DNA from: Datisca glomerata
Lineage: Eukaryota; Streptophyta; Magnoliopsida; Cucurbitales; Datiscaceae
DNA: 64,000 nucleotides
Reading direction: 5' to 3'
Assembly: GCA_003255025.1 (NCBI GenBank)
Contig: QANY01004052.1
Coordinates: 372,001-436,000 of the forward strand
The notes under the pieces are model-generated. The model made no database searches. It saw nothing but the letters and a program-made list of their open reading frames with translations, and was not told where the DNA came from. This document shows positions 1-11,553 of the stretch, piece by piece. The position numbers and the translations under genes are program-made. Numbering within the stretch: position 1 is the first letter of the stretch; each line of letters begins with the position of its first letter.

Positions 1-1652
1 GAAGAAGAATTGATTGAGTAAAGATGTATTACTTGGATGTGACAGATTGACAGACCACCAAGTGGATGTGATTGATTGGCTCGAAACAACAAAAAATCGC
101 CAAGTGCTTGTGATTGATTGGCGACTGAGTGAGACAAAAAAGAAAAAAAAGGTCATACCTAGCAGAGTAACCTCCACGAACGGGTGTAATCTCTAAGCAT
201 AATGAGTGTCTCTTTTTATATTGTTATTTTAATCAACTCATGAAATTTAGGAAACTTATATAAATGCCAGTGTACTAGAGAAATTGGGAGAGATTCAATG
301 CAACAAAAAACACAACTTAGACCCTTTATTACCTACTATCTATTACTTTTAAACTCTCTATTTTTCTTATTAATACTTATATAAATTAGGCGCTATCAAT
401 ATTCCTCCCTGATCCATGGCTAAACCGAAAAGGTCCTTTAGAATAATCTTATTGTCTTTTTAGTTTAAAATGTTAATAACTAGATAAGTATATACACAAA
501 AAAGATCACTTGATGAAGAAAATAAAGATGACAATGGGTATGATATGATATTGATAGTGTCACACACACCTCATACCCATTAGTATTTTCTATCCATATT
601 CCCATGAAAATTCCATGAGCGTTGTATGTGGAATACCCATTTGGGTAAGAGTATACAATGGATTTTTTCTAACCATTATCTATAATTGATAGTAAAATTT
701 AAAATAGTTTGAAATTATTTTCATATATTCATATTAAAATATCACAATAATACTTAAAATAAACATATTTAATACACGATTTAATTTTATAAATTATAAA
801 TCTAAACTTATTTATGATCATCATACTCCTACCCTACCCATATCAAGTATTTTTTTGTGTTCATACTTTAATCAAACCCATTTTAAAATCTCGTATCCTG
901 TCGAATAGTTGTAAATACCCAAACTCGTTATAATATTGAGATCGTGGTAGAAAACCAAAATATTGACAATAAATGATAGGTAAAGCCAGAAATGCTAAGG
1001 ATGTCACCTAAATACAATACGTGTAGGACCATTATTAGTATCTTTTGTCGGTGAATTTGTCTGTTTCTACTGCAAAATTGTCGTGTACAGTGGATCCTGT
1101 CGTCTTTGGCATAACCATGCCTTTTCAAATGCGCATCTTCATATTCCGTATTCACACTAAAATTAAAGCAGCATATCTTGTATTCATGTCCCAAAGTGTT
1201 ATCACGCTAATCTCTCTGATACAGATATTAAGCGGTTAAATATTTATTTAAAATTCAGTGGATAATATATAATACATAAAAATCTGGATACGGATGTTAA
1301 ATGTATATGAAATGTTTTCATTTAAAAATTTAGAATAGAAATTACGGATGTAAATTAACTAATATGTATTAAAATATTACAATTATATATCTGCCATTCC
1401 GTTGTTTCTGAAATGATGACTAAAAAATTCAATCCAATTCAACCTTTGAAGAGTAATATTCTAATAGCACTTTTTTTATGATGGGGAACACTTCGAATTA
1501 GTCCACAGTGATTAGAGTAATTGGGCTTAATATATTCTAAAACAGGGAAAAAACTTGGGTTCATGTGATCTAAAACAGAATAAAAAAGCTGGGTGTTCAA
1601 TACAGTTTCGTGTTGTGGAGAAGAAATTGGAGGAAGAAGCAAGGGGTTGGAA
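1..1652. other. AT-rich intergenic DNA, no gene seen
   Basis: No open frame here has recognisable protein similarity. The first 200 bases contain an imperfect repeat of about 30 bases (55-83 and 96-125, sharing the core TGATTGATTGGC), which accounts for the small open frame there. From about 530 to 900 the DNA is poor in GC and rich in ATACCCA/TGGGTAT words in both orientations, as in decayed small DNA transposons, but I could not define ends or target duplications. Confidence 0.5.
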
Positions 1653-1710
1653 AATGAGAGCCACATCGTCTATTTAAAAGAGTGAGCGTTGCATTAAAGC
1701 TTATAAAACG
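1653..1710 (+). promoter_or_regulatory. USE-like CCACATCG plus TATA pair (snRNA-promoter-like)
   Basis: CCACATCG at 1661-1668 matches the 3' part of the plant snRNA upstream sequence element (consensus RTCCCACATCG). A TATA-like TTATAAAA lies at 1701-1708, with 32 bases between them. That spacing resembles plant Pol II-type snRNA promoters. I do not recognise any U-snRNA in the following bases, so this is at best a relic promoter or a chance match. Confidence 0.2.
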
Positions 1711-1979
1711 CACCGGCTCGTTACTGACTCAGCTGTCTTGAACTTATTTTTCCGCCTTTTAAATCGTATGACAGTATAATTCGTGTTTAATATGATCAAT
1801 TAAAAAACAATATGAAAATCACCTTAACCCGTGTTAAAGAATTTTATTATTGTAATAATGTTAAAATAAATATATTACTTTTTGATCAGTATGGAATTTT
1901 TTGAGTCATATCTCTTCTTTATAGTTTCACAGACCGTTATATATTCGATTTTCATAATAAAATTTGTAATGCTATATTG

Positions 1980-2940
1980 TTTAATACTTCTTCAGACTAT
2001 AGCTCCTCCACCTAAGGTGAATACTGATCTAGATGTCAACTTTCAACTGTCTCTGTCTAATTGAAAATTAGAATCAGTATATCTAGTGGGGTTCAGGTCA
2101 CCACCTGAATAACCAAGCATGTGATTTCTCGTTCTCTTAAGATATTTGAGAATGTGCTTTACTGCAATCTAGTGTTTTAAACCTGGATTCGATTGATAAC
2201 GACTGACAATTCCTAATGTATAACATATATCTGGTCTCGTACACAACATGACATACATGAGACTTTCAACTCATGAAGATTAGAGAACATTTCTCTTATC
2301 AGCTTCCTCTTGAAGTGTCTTATGACATTGTTTATTGGAGAGAACAACTCCATGTCTGGTCGGTAGTTGACCTTTCTTAGTATTCTCCATAGAGAATCTC
2401 TCAAGCACCTTATCAATATAAGATACCCGCGAAAGTGCCAAGAGCTTGTTCTTTCTATCTCTTAGGATTTGAATACTCAGAACATAGCTCGTTTCTCCAA
2501 AATCTTCATTTGGAGATTTCTCAGCTAACCATGTCTTTATTTTTGACAGAGTTTCTACACCATTCACAATGAGTAGAATATTATCAACATAAAGAACTAA
2601 GAAAATCACTATCTTATTTTTTATGTATTTATAAACACAAGCTTCGTCAACATTTTGCTCAAAATCATAATACTTTATAATCTCATTTAAGGTAAGATTC
2701 CAAGATCTATATGCTTATTTGAATCCATAAATGCATTTACGAACACTCCTGGTTGCATCATATAGATGTTTTCTTCAAGAGAGTCATTTAAAAAAGCTGT
2801 CTTGACGTCCATTTGCCATATCTCATAGTCAAAATTAGCGGGTATGGACAAAAGGGTGCGAATGGATTTTAGCATGACCATATGGAATAATGTCTATTCA
2901 TAGTCGACTCCCTTCCTTTGTGTATAGCCCTTAGCTACTA
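1980..2940 (-). pseudogene. Copia-A reverse transcriptase and RNase H fragments
   Basis: The RT start is visible at 2687-2881 (WQMDVKTAFLND, then ENIYMMQPGVF). The catalytic box at about 2570-2600 reads YVDN instead of the family YVDD, a change of a catalytic aspartate. Further on the minus strand, ILKYLKRTRNHM (about 2115-2150) and VFTLGGGAIV (about 2000-2030) are the RT-RNase H connection and RNase H segment usual in copia elements. The frames change several times. Confidence 0.75.
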
Positions 2941-3091
2941 ATTGTGCCTTGAAAGTCTCTTCTTTCCCATCTGCATCTCTTTTCTTCTTGAGGATCCATT
3001 TACATCCAATGGGTCTGACGTCTTTAGGTGGATTTACAAGTTCTCAGACGAAATTGAAATACATAGATTACATTTCCTGGTTCATGACATC

Positions 3092-3930
3092 TTACCATTT
3101 CTCATTTTCAAGATCATCCATTGCTTCTTCATAAGATAATGGATCGTCCTTATCACTGTCTGACACTAGGACATGTGCCTCTAGTTCATAGCGAACTGGT
3201 TGTCTCACAACCTTCCCACTACGACGTTGCACCGAAGTTTCCTTCGCAGGATCTATGATTTCTCTGATTTGTAGTTTATCAGTATAAATTAATGGTGGTC
3301 TGATCTCATCAGTCGCTAATTCCTCGAGAACTACTTTGCTATGAAATTTGTAGTTTTCCATATAGTCGTGTTCAAGGAAAGTGACATTTGTCAATATAAA
3401 CACCTTTTGATCTTTGTGACTATAAAAATAGCCACCTCTAGTCTTTGGAGCATAGCCTACGAATATGCATACCTCAGACTTTGAGTCTAACTTTTCGGTC
3501 TTGGGTCTAAGAACGTGAGCTGGACACCCCCATATACAGAAATGATGTAAACTAAGTTTGGAGTCATTCCATAACTCTAAAAACGTCTTGCTTACAGACT
3601 TAGAGGACACTACATTCAAAATGTAAGTTGCCGTGTGTAGTGCATATCCTCAAAATGTAAGTGACAATGATGAGTAGCTTAGCAACGACCTAACCATATC
3701 CAATAAAGTTCGGTTTCTCCCCTCTGCAACATCATTTTATAGTGGTGTTCCAGGTGCTGTGAGTTGGGATATGATTCCACACTCCAGCAAATAATAATTG
3801 AATTCTAAATACAAGTATTCACCACCTCGATTAGATCGAAGGGTTTTCAATGATTTACGTAATTACTTTTCAGTTTCAGCTTCGAAGTCTTTAAACTTTC
3901 CAAAAGTTTCAGAAGCTAAACACTAAATTA
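3092..3930 (-). pseudogene. Copia-A integrase fragment
   Basis: The 175-residue open piece at 3092-3619 carries typical copia integrase-end words: LELWN, CIWGCPAHVL, FVGYAPKTRGGYFY, then VFILTNVTFLE. The upstream part (3620-3900, other frames) includes RSNRGGEY and GRNRTLLDMVRSLLS, the core around the catalytic Asp and Glu. In that copy the family Asp of SDRGGEY reads Asn. The end YEEAMDDLENEKW is the linker leading into RT. Stops and frameshifts separate the pieces, so this is non-functional. Confidence 0.8.
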
Positions 3931-4465
3931 TTTGAGAAGAGAAAATTAAATATGACAAACTATTTTTATTACGGATAATGGACGTTGAAAATTGTTACAT
4001 TTATTATAAAATTAAAACATTGTGGGTCTCGAATATTGATTCGATTAAATAAAAAAAATCTTACAAATAGTTAATAACTGATTGTTATTACTGAAACAAT
4101 GTTTATGATGTAAAAATCTCTAAAATCTTATACATAATATTTCACATATCTAATAACATAATAATATACAATACAAAATTTTATAAAATATTAGTAAAAA
4201 TAATTAATTTATAAATGAATTAAATAGGAAGCTTGTGGACAGACTGTTAAATTCGTTTAAAGAATTATACGCGTTTAATTCATAAATTAACTAACACTGG
4301 TCATAACCAAGTGACTACACATTGGAAAATTTATTGAAGGGTAAATTGAACCTGCATTCATAAATTTATAACCAAGTGACTGCACGTCGGAAAATTTATT
4401 GAAGGGTAAATTCAACCTGCACTTATAAAGTTTTGACCATTGACAGTAACAGGCACAAATTATAC
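3931..4465. other. AT-rich spacer
   Basis: Very AT-rich DNA without coding signal. It ends with a two-copy tandem duplication, listed separately, just before the PPR pseudogene start. Confidence 0.4.
4303..4432 (+). repeat. Two-copy tandem duplication, period 65
   Basis: Two adjacent copies (4303-4367 and 4368-4432) both begin ATAACCAAGTGACT and contain GAAAATTTATTGAAGGGTAA. They differ at a handful of bases. It lies directly upstream of the PPR pseudogene start at 4466. Confidence 0.85.
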
Positions 4466-4599
4466 ATGACTCACATTCACCAAACCCTCCATCGTTTCTT
4501 AGAAAAATGATCCTTAGTGCGAGAACTGAAGCTTCTCTATTCTCAAGTCATCCCTCACGGACTGTCCAATGAAATACTCAGTCTTTTGAGAGTTGATAA
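4466..4599 (+). pseudogene. PPR protein pseudogene, 5' part (split by Copia-B)
   Basis: From an ATG at 4466 the frame reads MTHIHQTLHRFLEK, a TGA stop, then SLVRELKLLYSQVIPHG and LSNEILSLLRVD. This is the pattern at the N-terminus of plant pentatricopeptide-repeat proteins, family form LLEKCxSxRELKxxHAQxIxxGL; the stop falls where the family has Cys. PPR proteins bind organellar RNA in mitochondria or plastids. The frame stops exactly at the left LTR of Copia-B and its continuation resumes at 10936. Two halves together support the call better than either alone. No database comparison was possible. Confidence 0.6.
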
Positions 4600-5105
4600 T
4601 GTTAGATTAAATTTTATAGGTATAAACGGTATCTTAAAACCTTAAAAACTCATGTTGAACACATCAATAATCAAATAACTGATCAAGTGAAAGCGTAACT
4701 AAATCCATGACAATATATCACAATTTAGAGTCAAGTGGTTGACATTTTAGACCTACACAATTCTCTATGAGTGAGTTCCATTTGATTTAGCCTCTCTCTT
4801 TTTTCTCTCTAATGATGTGATATTAGGCAGAATAGAATGATTATCCTTAATTGTATGACACGAGGATCATAATCACTTATATACAACATATATGTTATCT
4901 TTCGATATATCTATATTAGCACATCATAAAAATAAAAATTATCCTAAAGTCTCTACACATCAAAATGTCCACAACCTATCGGATACATTAAAACATAAAT
5001 TACCCAAACCTTAGCCGAACGATTTTAATTGAGTTTAACCATTTTGACAGTCCGCAACACATCATTATTCACATATAAGTCTAACGTTGGATTAATAATC
5101 CAACA
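4600..5105 (-). repeat. Copia-B LTR (3' LTR in element sense)
   Basis: It aligns along its length with 10445-10935. Shared blocks include CTCATGTTGAACACATCA, GATTTAGCCTCTCT, ATAATCACTTATA and TTACCCAAACCTTAGCC. Many substitutions and indels separate the copies, so the insertion is old. It ends TAATAATCCAACA, the inverse of the start. Confidence 0.9.
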
Positions 5106-5589
5106 ATCTCCCACTTAGATTATATGTGTAACCTTATAATTTTGCTTTGCAAAAATAACCGAACGAGCTCAACTTTCTTGTCATTACCGAAATGTATATA
5201 TAATCAATTCGGTCCATCAATTATACCAACATAGGATCAAACAGCATTCACTACTTCAATTGTAAGTCAACCCATCAATGGCCACGTATGTCAATACAAC
5301 TAGATAACAAGAATTACAATGTGCATGCGTAGCATGAATATTCATATAATGTGGTCTTAACATGCCTATTTTTAACTGGTCCATCGAAAATCTTAGTGAA
5401 ATCAAACAATACTAGAGTCAGAGTGTGAGAAAAAACCAAATTTTCATTTTTACAGAAATTAGCTCAAAATATTCATAAATCAAAATACTTGAAAGTAGAA
5501 GAGCATCCAAAAAATACAAACTCCTACTAAAATTGAATATCATCAACGAATATGACACCCATATGACTAGTGTGCCCATGAAACTGTTT

Positions 5590-7010
5590 GGGTGAAAATT
5601 CCTTAGTAAGCGGAGCTGCAAATGGAGTTTGTTGCGGTGTGCTCTATATACAACCATCCACTCTGAACTCTTTCCTTAACAATTAAGAACTTAATGTCTA
5701 TATACTTCAAATTTTTCAAGCCCATGTTGTTATTTGAATACGGAACTACTGACTTATTGTCACATAATAACTTGAGTGGTTTCTCAATACCATCCACTAT
5801 GCGCAATCCTGTGACAAAATTCCGTAGCCATATTCTGTGCTGGATGTCTCATAACATGATATGGATCTTTGATGCCATAGAAGAAGAGGCTATAAGTAAC
5901 TGTATAACACTCTTCTAGGAGACAACACCTCTAGCTAGCATAAAATATAGCCTGACGTAGATTTCATACTATCTTGACTTTCAGTAAATTTGGAGTTAGC
6001 ATATTCAACGATCTCAATATAATCTAACCTCTAATACACAAGCATGTAGTATTTTATTCTATATAAGTACCACAAGACCCGTTTAGCTACTTTTCAATGG
6101 TCTATGCCTGGATTGCTTAAATATTTGTCCAACATCCCAATCATGTATGAAATATCCAGACGTGTACAACCTTGAGCATACATCAGACTCCCTACTACTA
6201 ATGCATAAGCAATCTTCAGCATTTTCTTTTCCTCAAAATTATTCTTAGGGCATTAATTAAGACTAAACTTGTCTCCTTTAGCCACATGGATATCACCTAG
6301 TTTACAGTCTTGCATGTCATATAATTTAAGAACCTTTTTTAATACAGCTCTTTTGTGATAATACAAGAATACTCCAGGAAAGATCTCGGTGTATTTGGAT
6401 GCCTAATACAAAAGAGACATCACCAAGATCTTTCATCTAAAAATCCTTAGCTAGAAATCTCTTAATGTCGTGAAATAAGCATATATCGTTGCTGGCAAGC
6501 AAAATGTCATCCACATATAAAACCAAAAAAATATGCTTTGCTCTCACAAAACTTATGGTATATACAATCATTGACCAAATTCATTTGGTCATCTTCACAT
6601 CCATCTGAGGTAACTCAAGATTGAAATGCGACACTAATGCCATTATAATCCTGAAAGCTGAAAGAGTCTTTTGAAGAAACTAGAGAGAAAATCTCTTAAC
6701 AGTCAATGTCTTCTTTCTGTGTAAATCCCTTTGCCACAAGACCAGCCTTTATCTTTTCACATTACTTTTTGTATCCTTCTTGATCTTAGAAATCTATTTG
6801 CAACCAATTGGTTTCACACCTTTTGTTAATGGGACAAGATCCCACATGTCATTATCCTTTATGGAATTAATCTCCTCATTTTTGGCATCAATCCACTTAT
6901 AAGAGTTAATACTTTTCATGGATTGATGAAAGTTGATCGGATAATCTTCCATCACTCCAATGTCTACCTCATGTTCTTGGAGACATACAATATGATCAGC
7001 TGGCACTACA
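5590..7010 (-). pseudogene. Copia-B reverse transcriptase and RNase H
   Basis: The RT begins near 7006 with INSYKWIDAKNEEINSI and MWDLVPL. The catalytic box at 6506-6517 still encodes intact YVDD followed by ILLASND. RNase H closes the polyprotein at 5603-5806 (KLLCDNKSVV, then KYIDIKFLIVKERVQSG), the end typical of copia RNase H. Frameshifts and stops separate the pieces, for example at 6100-6790, so no functional polymerase is made. Confidence 0.8.
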
Positions 7011-7059
7011 CTTCTCCTCTATCTAGTGGATCTCCTTAATGACATATGTTTTTTATGTG

Positions 7060-8330
7060 CTAGAGTTTGTTCTTCTGGAACAATTTCTTGAATGGATGGT
7101 TCTCCGATATTGTCATGATATGTTGTGTCATGAGAAATGTTAGGGACGTAATCTTGATCAATGCTAATAACCTCTGTGGGATGTCCTCTTGAGAGATAAA
7201 ATCTCTATTAATATCTTTCCCCGCAAACTCGGCACCCTCAAAGAACCGGGCATTTCCCATCTCAAAAAATCTACCTAGTCATGAGATCCTAAAACTTGTA
7301 CCCCTTGCTCTTTCAGAGTATTCAACGAAATAGAAACTCACTAACCTTAAGTCATGTTTCTATTAATTACGACTATAAAGCCTTATCTCACCTGGACATC
7401 TCCAAATATTTAAATACTTTAGACTAGGTTTCTAGCTGGTACAAAGCTCATATGAGGTTTTGGAAATCGCTTTAGTTAGAACTCTGTTAAGGATATACAC
7501 TGCATCCTTAAGTGTTTCATCCCAGAGTGGTTGTGGTAAGATAGAATGACTAATCATACTCCTCATCATGTCATTAAGAAATCTATTTCGTCTCTCAACA
7601 GTACCATGGATAGTAGGCAAACATAACATAATGTATTGTGGGATGTTACCAAGTTTCTCTGGGAATTTAGTAAATGGTCCTGGACGTTTTTCACCTAAAC
7701 CGTCATATCTATCACAATACTCACCACCATAGTAAAATTTGGCGTTTTTGATCCTTTTGTTGAGTTGGTTCTCAACTTTCACCGTAAAATTTTTGAACAC
7801 GTCCAATGACTATGTCTTTTTATGGATGAGATATATGTAGCCATATCTAGAAAAGTCATCTATGAACATTATAAAGTATTATTGACCACTCCAAGCAACC
7901 AAAGGGAATGACCCACAAATAATCATATGTATAAGTTCTAAGACGTCACGAGTCTTGTTGGCTTCAAATCTCATTCTGTTGGTTTGTTTACCCTTTATAC
8001 AATTAACACAAGCATCAAAGTCTGTGAAATCTAATGGATTGAGAATTTCATCTGATATAAGCCCCTCTATTCTCCGTCTAAAGATATGATCTAATCTTTT
8101 GTGCCATAACATAGCTGGATTATCTCTCATTAATTTTCTTTTAGTACCTCCTGTACTTACTTGCAGGGATTCCTTAGTTGAAGCAAATATATCAAGTAAA
8201 TAATATATTATCATAACGTCATAAATAACTGGAACCAACCAAATTCGAATCACAAAACAAACCAAAGTTTTGATCTCTAAATGAACAAAAATAACTGACT
8301 TTGTCCAAAACAGAGACATAAATTTCATAT
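7060..8330 (-). pseudogene. Copia-B integrase with GAG-pre-integrase domain
   Basis: The piece at 7879-8328 holds the zinc-binding pre-integrase pattern (LWHKRLDHI...CVNCIKGKQTN). The piece at 7432-7806 is the integrase core, with [19 protein letters not shown] and [19 protein letters not shown]. The residue that should be catalytic Asp in SDxGGEY reads Tyr (FYYGGEY). 7060-7260 is the low-conservation linker to RT. At least one frameshift separates the two main parts. Confidence 0.8.
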
Positions 8331-8359
8331 AAAAGACGGTGTAATAAATGTTTCATTAT

Positions 8360-9440
8360 GATTTAAATAAAATACAGTCTTTGTCTCCACATTGGATCAA
8401 GAACAGGATCAGAGGGATAAAAAACTGCTAATTCGTATAGAGCCATTGAACCGGCCCAACCAGCAACTAGAGCTATATGCATTATTAATAATAATCTTAC
8501 TTCATCAACTTCAATTGTCTTGCCATTGCCCATATAGATGTATCTTTCATCATCACTTGGCCTTCGAAAATTCAAGCAATCCTATATAGACACACTGATG
8601 TGAGTTATTGTACAAGAATCTATCCATCACGTGTGTCTAGCAGCCAAACTTAAATTAACCTCAAAACAAATCAAATTAAGAAGCACACATTTCTTAACAC
8701 GCTAAATATGATAATTGGTGTATTTATTCTTCCCATGCTCTTTTGTCCCGCAGAAGTAACAACTAGTACCTTCTGAGTCAACCATTTTTTATTGTTGTTT
8801 CTTGTGTGGTATTGTATCTGCAGCTTCCTTACCCTTCTTCCTTTTCTTTCGCTTGCCCTTACCCTTAGAGGCTGAGGCCGTGTAAGCACTCTATATCTTT
8901 TCATGCTTCACCCTTTCCTCTTCCTGAACAGAGTGTGAAATGAGCTCATTTAGAGATCAATTTTCTTTTTGATAGTTGCAGCTCATCTTAAAGTAGTTGA
9001 ATTGTGCTGGAAAGGATATCAGAACCAGATACACAAGCAATTACTCAGAGAGTTCGAGCCTGATTGCTTTCAACCTTGAAACAATGAGACATTTCCATGA
9101 TGTACTCCCTTATATTGCCTTTACCCTTATATCTCATTGAAATTAGATTTTCCAAAAGCGTACAAATTTCTGCCTTTTCGTTCTTGCCAAAATTCTTTTC
9201 AATATCCGCAAGGAAATATTTAGCCATAGTAATCTTTTCAGATATAGTTCCCATGAATGCTTCTGGAATGACTTTCTTCATGATCATCAAATACATGATA
9301 TTTGATTTCTCCTACATTTTCATATTCTTATTTTCATCAAAGGTACTCTTATCCGTAAGAGGTGAAGGAGAAATAACCCTTAACGCAATATTGAGATCCA
9401 TGACTCCAAGAACTATCAAGATGTTCTTTTTCTAGGACTT
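8360..9440 (-). pseudogene. Copia-B gag and protease remnants
   Basis: The gag part at 9045-9296 (IPEAFMGTISEKITMAKYF, then SMRYKGKGNIREYIMEM) matches plant copia gag. Near 8720-8770 is a zinc knuckle reading CYFCGTKEHGKNKYTNYH; its last Cys reads Tyr. The protease region 8363-8680 retains the downstream words [22 protein letters not shown], but the DSG active site is degraded. Confidence 0.7.
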
Positions 9441-10444
9441 GAAGTTTAAGCCATTTAATACTTTATTTACTTGATGCTGACAATAATATTAGCTTAAGTA
9501 ATAATTTAATAGAGAATAATTAACCAACCTACAAGCTCACATAAGTCCTAAAAACAACAATCAACCCAAACAAAAGTAAAACTCATCTCAAGATACCAAG
9601 CACTCCATTAATAATTTGACTTTGTTAAAAAAATATTAACTTATAAGTGATGTCTTGGTGTAGTAATCAAACACTGATGATAAAGAACATATCGAACAAT
9701 AAACATTCCTCTAGATCGATTTATTGTTTACGTGTGAAATCGAATAATCGTCTCGTATTTATTATCACAAAAATACAAGTAATTTTGTCAAATATTTACC
9801 TTCCTTTGGGCTGGTAAATATTCACATAAGTTACACACATACCCTTTTATATTTTATGACAAAATTAACTTCTAAAAGAGAGGTGACTTTGACATCATGT
9901 TGCTTGAATTAATTCATCTCAAAATATATATAACATACTAATGTTCGAATTTAAAAAACTATACCGTAATTAATTGATGAACAATTAATTTTATGAGCTT
10001 TAAAAAAATAGTTTGAAAATAATTTAGTTATACAATCCGTAAAATCTCCCCCAACCTCTCTATGTGTGGGCCTTCAGCCTAGAATATTTTTTTAATAACT
10101 TTCAGTTGTGGGTTGAAGCCCATAGCTTGACCCTGTTCACGTGCCAATTGGCTCGTGCAAGCATTCACCCTAGGGTTCTCGACATGTTCTCGCCCGCTGG
10201 GGCCAAATGGCCGCGACTCCCCTAAGCCGTGGCGGTCAGACGGCCGCGACTTTCCTCGTCGGCCATTGTCGCTGGCAGTCTGTCTGAATCCAATAAAATC
10301 TACTAAAAAATATATCGAAAAAACCGTTCTTAAATCTAATAATTTTTCAAACAATTATCAAATTCAAGAACTCCAAAAAAATAAACATATAAACACGTAT
10401 AATCGTGGATCTATACTTAAAAATCGATTATCATTTATTCAACA
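9441..10444 (-). other. Copia-B 5' leader, non-coding
   Basis: This stretch lies between the gag start and the 5' LTR. It is AT-rich except for a GC-rich patch at 10130-10280 (CGCGACTCCCCTAAGCCGTGG and related words). No protein is recognisable in any frame. Its position makes it the untranslated leader of Copia-B or a small foreign insertion in it. Confidence 0.5.
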
Positions 10445-10935
10445 TGTTGGATAAAATCTTTATCAGTATAAAATGTATTTTGAAACTCCAAGAACTCATG
10501 TTGAACACATCAAGAATCAAACAACTGATAAAACGGAAGCGTACCTGAATCCATGACAATAGATTATAATTTAGAGCCGAACGGTTAACCTTTCAGATCT
10601 ACACGATTATCTATGAGAGAGTCCCTGTTGATTTAGCCTCTCTGTTTTCTCTCTAACGATGATATATTAGGAAGAATATAATGATTATCCTAAATCGTGT
10701 GACCTGAGAACCATAATCACTTATAAATAACATATCAATTATCTTTTGATATTTCTATTTTAACCCATCAGAAAAATTAAAATTACTTTAAAAATTCAAC
10801 AACTTACATGATACATTAAAACTCAAATTACCCAAACCTTAGCCAGATCATTTTTATTTGGGTTTAACCTTATTTGATAGCTTGCAACACATAATTATTC
10901 ACATATAATTTGAACATTAGATTAATGATCCAATA
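10445..10935 (-). repeat. Copia-B LTR (5' LTR in element sense)
   Basis: This is the partner of 4600-5105, starting TGTTGGATAAAATC and ending GATCCAATA. It is immediately followed by GATTTC, where the PPR reading frame resumes. Confidence 0.9.
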
Positions 10936-11268
10936 GATTTCTTTCTACGATATTGCCTTGGCTGGGGACCTTTGATATGCACACCATGTGCTTGATCAGG
11001 TTCCTTAACCAAATAAGTTTATGTACTCAGAATGGAGACAACCAACAAATTAACCCAAAAGATTACTACAAAAGAGGCAAGTGGCAAAAGAAGGTCCACG
11101 CTATTTCACAACAAGGACCCAGAAATCTGCAATACGGCATCAAGTCCAACAATGGCCTTCATTCTTACATCAATTTATATTGGCTTGTCAAAAGGTGCAG
11201 AAGATGCTCTATTGGATGTGGAAGAACAGCATAAACAAGTCATTCTTCAATATGAATTAGTTAGTTAG
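10936..11268 (+). pseudogene. PPR protein pseudogene, 3' part, plus unassigned ORF
   Basis: From 10955 one frame reads ALAGDL, stop, YAHHVLDQVP, stop, PNKFMYS. This is the usual next segment of a PPR protein after the piece at 4466-4599 (family: AGDLxYAxxVFDQIPxPNxFMYN). A one-base frame change separates it from the Copia-B junction. From about 11030 the likeness fades: an open frame at 11032-11268 (78 residues, with AFILTSIYIGLSKGAEDALL) is not recognised and may be shifted PPR sequence or unrelated. No further PPR repeats follow, so the gene is also truncated here. Confidence 0.5.
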
Positions 11269-11272
11269 CCAA

Positions 11273-11553
11273 AAGTAAATTTTTGACAAAAATATCTAAA
11301 AAATAACTAGTCATTATCAATAATACATATATTAAAATCTAAAAAATAACCTCAAACCATTGTCTCAGAATATTCAACTTCTCTCAAAAGCTCTTTACCA
11401 AATTCTCTGTACAAAAAAAGATAGAGAATACACCGTCTCTCCTTGCCAAAAGAGGGAGTCAATCTCGGCAAAGTTTCATCATTCATTCAATTAATTTTTC
11501 CTCTTTCTTTATAAATGTTAGTTTCACTGTAGCTCTATAGCTACAATGGTGGT
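11273..11553. other. Short spacer between PPR remnant and Gypsy-A
   Basis: AT-rich, with no coding signal. It ends at the TGTTATG start of the Gypsy-A 5' LTR. No clear target duplication was found for Gypsy-A (GTGGT on the left, GCGTC on the right). Confidence 0.4.

Larger units (their letters stand above)
1980..3930 (-). mobile_element. Copia-A: truncated Ty1/copia pol relic
   Basis: Reading on the minus strand from 3930 down, the order is integrase core, integrase C-terminal region, reverse transcriptase and RNase H, which is the Ty1/copia order (integrase before RT). Gag and protease are missing at the 5' side and no LTR is visible at either side, so this is an internal fragment. Stops and frameshifts occur throughout. 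It is not collinear with Copia-B to its right, which has its own LTRs starting at 4600, so it is a separate and older insertion. Confidence 0.85.
4600..10935 (-). mobile_element. Copia-B: complete-ended Ty1/copia element inserted in the PPR pseudogene
   Basis: Two diverged copies of an approximately 500-bp LTR (4600-5105 and 10445-10935) bound a minus-strand internal region. Its order from right to left is gag, protease, integrase, RT, RNase H. The LTR starts TGTTRGAT and ends ATCCAACA/ATCCAATA, an inverted end. Just inside the left LTR the plus strand reads ATCTCCCAC, whose complement GTGGGAGAT is a normal copia polypurine tract. The sequence next to the right LTR has no clear Met-tRNA primer site. 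Flanks are GATAA and GATTT, a decayed 5-bp target duplication. All proteins are broken. Confidence 0.9.

Noticed and set aside
14..196. 60-residue open frame at the left edge
   Set aside because: It covers an imperfect 30-bp repeat and a poly-Lys run; no likeness to a known protein.
1045..1239. Frames on both strands at 928-1239
   Set aside because: They overlap each other with no recognisable motif; treated as chance open frames.
9040..9062. GAGTTCGAGCC as a possible tRNA T-loop
   Set aside because: No matching A box or foldable cloverleaf around it; it lies within the minus-strand gag of Copia-B.
10079..10454. GC-rich patch with overlapping open frames on both strands
   Set aside because: No protein likeness; it lies in the untranslated leader of Copia-B next to its LTR.
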